A stretch of 7,314 nt of DNA. Source: Chloroflexota bacterium. Its GTDB lineage: Bacteria > Chloroflexota > Anaerolineae > VGOG01. Numbering within the stretch: position 1 is the stretch's first letter; the number at the start of each line of letters is the position of its first letter. The translations under genes were made by a program, and so were the position numbers. Positions 4,034-7,314 of this stretch are shown here, in pieces. Under the pieces are notes generated by a model. The model had not been told where the DNA came from. It ran no database searches and saw only the letters and a list, made by a program, of their open reading frames with translations. The DNA lies in the NCBI GenBank assembly GCA_030615705.1, contig JAUWYT010000069.1, forward strand, positions 1 through 7,314, written 5' to 3'.

Positions 4034-5461
4034 ATGCTTGTACTGAGCCCAGTCGAAGTATCTGAACAAATCGTTCAAAAAGTCAAGGATGCTGGTGTCG
4101 TCGGCGCTGGCGGGGCTGGCTTTCCCACCCACGTCAAGATAGCGGCTTGTCCTGAGCCCCGTCGAAGGGCCAAGGTAGACACGGTCATCGCCAACGGGGC
4201 GGAGTGCGACCCCCTGTTGCGCTGCGATCAGCAACTGATGGCTGCCTACGCTCCAGAGATCATCGAGGGGCTGCGGCTGGTCATGCGGGCCAGCGGGGCT
4301 GAGAAGGGCGTGGTAGCCCTGAAGCGAGAGTACACGGGCGCTGTGGGAGCGCTGCGGCGAGCCACACGCCAGGGCGAGAACATCTCCCTGCATTTGATGG
4401 AGAGCTACTACCCTGCTGGCGACGAGTTCGTCCTGGTCTATGAGGTCACAGGGCGGCTGGTTCCGGAGACGGGGCTCCCTCTTGACGTGGACTGCATCGT
4501 CCAGAACGTGGGCACACTCTTCAACATCGCCCTGGCTCAGAAGGGGATTCCGGTCACCCACCGTTTCCTGACCGTCACCGGCGCGGTTAACGAGCCCAGG
4601 ACCTTGAACCTGCCGATTGGCACTCCCATCGGTGAAGCGGTAGCTTGGGCTGGCGGGATCAAAATCCCCCCTTGGTCGGCGAGGACCGAGGAGGACTATG
4701 CTGTGGTGGTCGGCGGGCCGATGATGGGCTGGCTGGCTCAGGGCCTCTCCGAAGCTATCACTAAGACCACCACTGGCCTGATCGTGTTGCCCAGGAACAA
4801 CGTTGTAGTTCGCTATCTGGGTCGCCCGCTCGGATCGTGGGTCAAGCGGGGGCGCTCCACCTGCGACCAGTGCCGCGATTGCACCGACCTCTGCCCCCGC
4901 TACCTTCTGGGACACGACCTGGAACCGCACAAAGTAATGCGTTCCCTCAACTATGGCCTGACCGAGCCCACGGCTATCATAACGGCAGCCGTACTCTGCT
5001 GTGAATGCAGGTTATGCGAGGCTTACGCCTGTCCGTTGGAGCTTTCGCCCATGACCTACTACAAGGAGATCAAGCGCCAACTAGCAGCTCAAGGATGGAA
5101 GCCTGTACTGAGCTCAGTCGAAGTAAACGTCGTTCACAAGCGTTCCGATTTGACGCCCCATCCCATGCGCGAGTACCGCCGCGTGCCCCTGGAGCGCCTC
5201 GTCGCCCGACTGGGGCTGAGCGAGTACCAGGAATGTACCTGTCCTCTGGACGAGCAGGAATACCAGCCCAAGCGTGTTGCTATCCCGCTCAAGCAGCATC
5301 TCGGCGCGCCGTCTCAGCCGGTGGTCAAAATCGGCGACAGGGTGCAGCGCGGCGACCTCATCGCTCGGATTCCCGAAGGCAAGATCGGGGCCAATGTTCA
5401 CGCCTCGATTTCGGGCAGGGTGGAGGCAGTGACTGACGAACACATCGTGATCGTCGCTTGA
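4034..5461 (+). CDS. pduS: PduS-like NADH-oxidising flavo-iron-sulfur protein (RnfC-related)
   Basis: The 475-residue product matches PduS along its length. Visible parts are the glycine-rich nucleotide/flavin motif GAGGAGFPTHVK (24-35), NGAECDPLL, YPAGDE, GGPMMG, two [4Fe-4S] cluster motifs (Cys277, 280, 283, 287-Pro and Cys322, 325, 328, 333-Pro) and a C-terminal barrel-sandwich part ending HASISGRVEAVTDEHI. In propanediol compartments PduS transfers electrons from NADH through FMN and clusters, for cobalamin reduction or redox balance across the shell. No cobalamin enzyme is seen here, so recycling NADH from the aldehyde dehydrogenase is the simpler role. It starts 9 bp after the pduP stop with no good ribosome binding site, which suggests translational coupling; the only other in-frame candidate after the upstream TGA is ATT. 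It is about 24 residues longer than Salmonella PduS, and three repeat copies (residues 2-9, 38-45, 357-364) account for this. Confidence 0.93.
   Translation: MLVLSPVEVSEQIVQKVKDAGVVGAGGAGFPTHVKIAACPEPRRRAKVDTVIANGAECDPLLRCDQQLMAAYAPEIIEGLRLVMRASGAEKGVVALKREYTGAVGALRRATRQGENISLHLMESYYPAGDEFVLVYEVTGRLVPETGLPLDVDCIVQNVGTLFNIALAQKGIPVTHRFLTVTGAVNEPRTLNLPIGTPIGEAVAWAGGIKIPPWSARTEEDYAVVVGGPMMGWLAQGLSEAITKTTTGLIVLPRNNVVVRYLGRPLGSWVKRGRSTCDQCRDCTDLCPRYLLGHDLEPHKVMRSLNYGLTEPTAIITAAVLCCECRLCEAYACPLELSPMTYYKEIKRQLAAQGWKPVLSSVEVNVVHKRSDLTPHPMREYRRVPLERLVARLGLSEYQECTCPLDEQEYQPKRVAIPLKQHLGAPSQPVVKIGDRVQRGDLIARIPEGKIGANVHASISGRVEAVTDEHIVIVA
4037..4060 (+). repeat. Interspersed repeat copy E, directly after the pduS start codon
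   Basis: The copy carries TGTACTGAGCCCAGTCGAAG and encodes LVLSPVEV as residues 2-9 of PduS. The start codon touches its first base. Confidence 0.8.
4146..4168 (+). repeat. Interspersed repeat copy F, inserted beside the pduS glycine motif
   Basis: The copy carries TGTCCTGAGCCCCGTCGAAG and encodes CPEPRRR (residues 39-45) in a reading frame different from the other coding copies. Salmonella PduS has only four residues between HVK and VDTV, whereas this protein has twelve, so it looks like a clean 24-nt, 8-residue insertion. Confidence 0.82.
5102..5125 (+). repeat. Interspersed repeat copy G, in frame in pduS
   Basis: The copy carries TGTACTGAGCTCAGTCGAAG and encodes PVLSSVEV (residues 357-364). 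It lies in the stretch between the second iron-sulfur motif and the C-terminal domain, which is variable in PduS proteins. Confidence 0.8.
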
Positions 5462-5502
5462 CCTTTAGACTGAAGTGTTGTTTATTGTAGGGGGTACGCG
5501 AG

Positions 5503-7314
5503 ATGAAAGATGAGCATAAGATAAAAGAGCAACTCATAAATGAACTGGTGGAGTTACGCCAGCGGGTCGCCGAGTTGGAGGGATCAGAAACCGAGCGCAG
5601 GCGGGCCGAGGAGGCGCTGCGGGAGAGTGAGAGACGCTACCGTCTACTCGCTGAGCACGTGACAGATGTGATCTGGACCATGGATATGGACCTGCGGTTT
5701 ACCTATTTCAGTCCCTCCGTCACGGATCTGCTAGGCTACAGCGTTGAGGAAGCAATGGCCCAGACGCTGGAAGAAGTCCTGACTCCTGCCTCCCTTGAGG
5801 TTAGCAGGAAGACTCTTGCAGAGGCACTGGCCGTAGCGGAGCCAAAGGAACTGTTAGAGCTTGAGCTCAATCGTAAGGACGGCTCCACAGTCTGGACCGA
5901 GGTCAAAATGGCTTTCTTGCGTGACCCAGATGGCCGGCCTGTTGAGATTCTGGGAGTCGCACGCGACATCACCGAGCGCAAGGGGGCAGAGCAAGCCCTG
6001 CGCAGAGTGCATCACGAGTTAGAAATACGGGTTCAGGAACGAACGGCAGAGCTGACAAAAGTCAACGAAGAATTGCGGATTGAAATCGCCGAGCGCAAGC
6101 GGGCGGAGGAGGCACTGCGAGAATCAGAAGCGAAGTATTCAGCCTTGGTAGAGCAAGCGAAGGATGGGGTCGTTATTGTGCAAGACGGGATTTGCAAGTT
6201 CGCTAACCGGGCTATGGCAGAGACTTTTGGCTATGCAGTCGAAGAAATAGTGGGTCTGCCCTTTTTGGATAGGGTGGCGCCTGAATCCAAGGATCTGATC
6301 GCCCAAAGGTACAAATTGCGCGTAGCAGGCGAAGAAGTTGCCCCCGTCTATGAGGCCAGGATTCAGTGCAAGGATGGGACGACAAAGGACGTGGGAATAT
6401 CTGCTGGGATCATCCAATACCAAGGGAGACCCGCTGATATGGCAATTGTCCGCGACATCACCGAGCGCAAGCGGGCGGAGGAGGTGCTGCGGCAGAGCGA
6501 GGAGAAATATCGAACGATTCTTGAAAACATCGAAGACGGATATTACGAAGTTGAGATTGCTGGGAGCTTCACGTTTTTCAATGATTCGCTATGCAGGCTT
6601 CTTGGATATCCCGAAGATGAATTGATGGGCATGAATAACCGACAGTATATGGATGCCGAGAACGCCAAGAAAGTGTATCAAACGTTTAATGCGGTCTACC
6701 GAACAGGGAAACCGGCTAAAGCCTTCGATTGGGAGGTCATCAGAAAAGACGGGACCAGGAGGTTCGTTGAGGCGTCTGTATCTTTGATATCGGATTCCAC
6801 AGGTGAGCCCGCCGGGTTCCGGGGTATTGTCCGCGACATCACCGAGCGCAAACAGATGGAGGAAAAGCTCAGGGCATCCGAGGAAAGGTTTAGGAACTTG
6901 TACGAAAGCATACAGGACCCCATGGGCGTCTTCGTTGGAAGAGAAGGACGCCTCGTAGACCACAATAAAGCATTCAATAAACTGTCCGGATACACCGATG
7001 AAGAACTCAAAGGCAAAACGTTCTTGGATTTCATCCACCCTGACGATCAAGCGATGGTTCTAGAAAGATACAGAACAAAATATCCAGAAGAGGAACTTCC
7101 CCTTATATACGAAATAAGAGCAGTGAACAAAAAGGGAGAAACCATTCCAATCGAAATCAGCGTGAGCACGTATAAAGTGAAAGGCAAAGTTGTCGGCATA
7201 GAGGTAATACAGAGAGACATCACCGAGCGCAAGCGGGCGGAGGAGGTGCTGCGGCAGAGCGAGGAGAAATATCGAACGATTCTTGAAAACATCGAAGACG
7301 GATATTACGAAGTT
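5503..7314 (+). CDS. Multi-PAS sensor protein, probably a histidine kinase (N-terminal part, runs off the window)
   Basis: The frame is open from ATG 5503 to the last base, giving 604 residues without a stop. A coiled coil (about 1-40) leads into four complete PAS domains (about 45-158, 209-322, 334-449, 461-575) and the start of a fifth at about 588. Each PAS ends in the DITERK motif and is joined to the next by an RAEEALRESE-type helix; a longer coiled coil lies at 160-205. There is no signal peptide or membrane segment, so it should be cytoplasmic. Chains like this usually end in HisKA-HATPase, sometimes GGDEF, but that part is not in the window. AGGGGG-like bases lie eight nt before the start. 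It begins 41 bp after pduS with no visible terminator or promoter between, so it may be cotranscribed. PAS 4 is AT-rich compared with the BMC genes. The ligand is unknown. Confidence 0.88.
   Translation, partial: MKDEHKIKEQLINELVELRQRVAELEGSETERRRAEEALRESERRYRLLAEHVTDVIWTMDMDLRFTYFSPSVTDLLGYSVEEAMAQTLEEVLTPASLEVSRKTLAEALAVAEPKELLELELNRKDGSTVWTEVKMAFLRDPDGRPVEILGVARDITERKGAEQALRRVHHELEIRVQERTAELTKVNEELRIEIAERKRAEEALRESEAKYSALVEQAKDGVVIVQDGICKFANRAMAETFGYAVEEIVGLPFLDRVAPESKDLIAQRYKLRVAGEEVAPVYEARIQCKDGTTKDVGISAGIIQYQGRPADMAIVRDITERKRAEEVLRQSEEKYRTILENIEDGYYEVEIAGSFTFFNDSLCRLLGYPEDELMGMNNRQYMDAENAKKVYQTFNAVYRTGKPAKAFDWEVIRKDGTRRFVEASVSLISDSTGEPAGFRGIVRDITERKQMEEKLRASEERFRNLYESIQDPMGVFVGREGRLVDHNKAFNKLSGYTDEELKGKTFLDFIHPDDQAMVLERYRTKYPEEELPLIYEIRAVNKKGETIPIEISVSTYKVKGKVVGIEVIQRDITERKRAEEVLRQSEEKYRTILENIEDGYYEV
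6454..6552 (+). repeat. 99-bp direct repeat inside the PAS gene, copy 1
   Basis: These bases are identical to 7216-7314 and encode residues 318-350, from DITERKRAEE through NIEDGYYEV: the linker after PAS 2 plus the start of PAS 3. The offset is 762 bp, exactly 254 codons. Confidence 0.9.
7216..7314 (+). repeat. 99-bp direct repeat inside the PAS gene, copy 2 (reaches the window end)
   Basis: This stretch is identical to 6454-6552 over all 99 bases up to the last base of the window, so the true repeat may be longer. It encodes residues 572-604 and predicts that PAS 5 begins as a copy of PAS 3. Confidence 0.9.

Noticed and set aside
3926..4930. Long open frame on the minus strand (334 codons) across the pduP end and pduS
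   Set aside because: It lies opposite well-recognised coding sequence, has no recognisable domain, and its openness follows from GC-rich codon use on the other strand.
1..7314. tRNA, rRNA or transposase genes
   Set aside because: No cloverleaf, rRNA-like stretch or transposase coding sequence was seen on either strand.

Overview
This window carries a bacterial microcompartment (BMC) gene cluster followed by the start of a large multi-PAS sensor protein. The BMC part is GC-rich (positions 4261-4320 inside pduS count 43 G/C of 60). The shell proteins, the PduP-type aldehyde dehydrogenase and the PduS-type flavo-iron-sulfur protein read like those of an anaerobic heterotroph. The short CTGAGC...GTCGAAG repeats, some of them inside genes, are a kind I associate with Chloroflexota and other environmental genomes. 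The phylum is therefore a guess (Chloroflexota-like) and was not tested.

Layout, all genes on the + strand. Positions 1-80 hold a possible gene tail and a Rho-independent terminator. A strong sigma70-type promoter (83-111, extended -10) follows at once and marks the start of a transcription unit. The unit reads: permuted tandem BMC-T trimer (TTG start, 181-819); a 97-bp inverted-repeat element; BMC-H hexamer (978-1283); a 284-bp gap with two short interspersed repeats; family I inorganic pyrophosphatase (1568-2095); BMC-P pentamer (2107-2397); a second 97-bp inverted-repeat element; CoA-acylating aldehyde dehydrogenase with an N-terminal encapsulation helix (2528-4024); PduS-like electron-transfer protein (4034-5461). 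A PAS-repeat sensor (5503 onward) starts 41 bp later and runs off the window.

How the genes work together. BMC-T, BMC-H and BMC-P supply all three structural classes needed for a closed shell. The aldehyde dehydrogenase would turn an aldehyde made in the lumen into acyl-CoA, reducing NAD+. PduS would re-oxidise NADH and pass electrons through its flavin and two [4Fe-4S] clusters. The pyrophosphatase is the unexpected member: it lies between two shell genes and its stop codon overlaps the ribosome binding site of the BMC-P gene, so it is very probably part of the operon. No aldehyde-producing signature enzyme, phosphotransacylase or alcohol dehydrogenase is present, so the substrate cannot be named.

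The most unusual feature is a family of 22-24-bp repeats. Five copies lie in frame inside protein-coding sequence: two in the linker between the encapsulation helix and the catalytic domain of the aldehyde dehydrogenase, and three in pduS, one of them adding eight residues beside the nucleotide-binding glycine motif. Separately, the two intergenic inverted-repeat elements differ in sequence but share geometry: each arm is an 11-nt palindrome centred on CCWGG, and the arm centres are exactly 82 bp apart in both.
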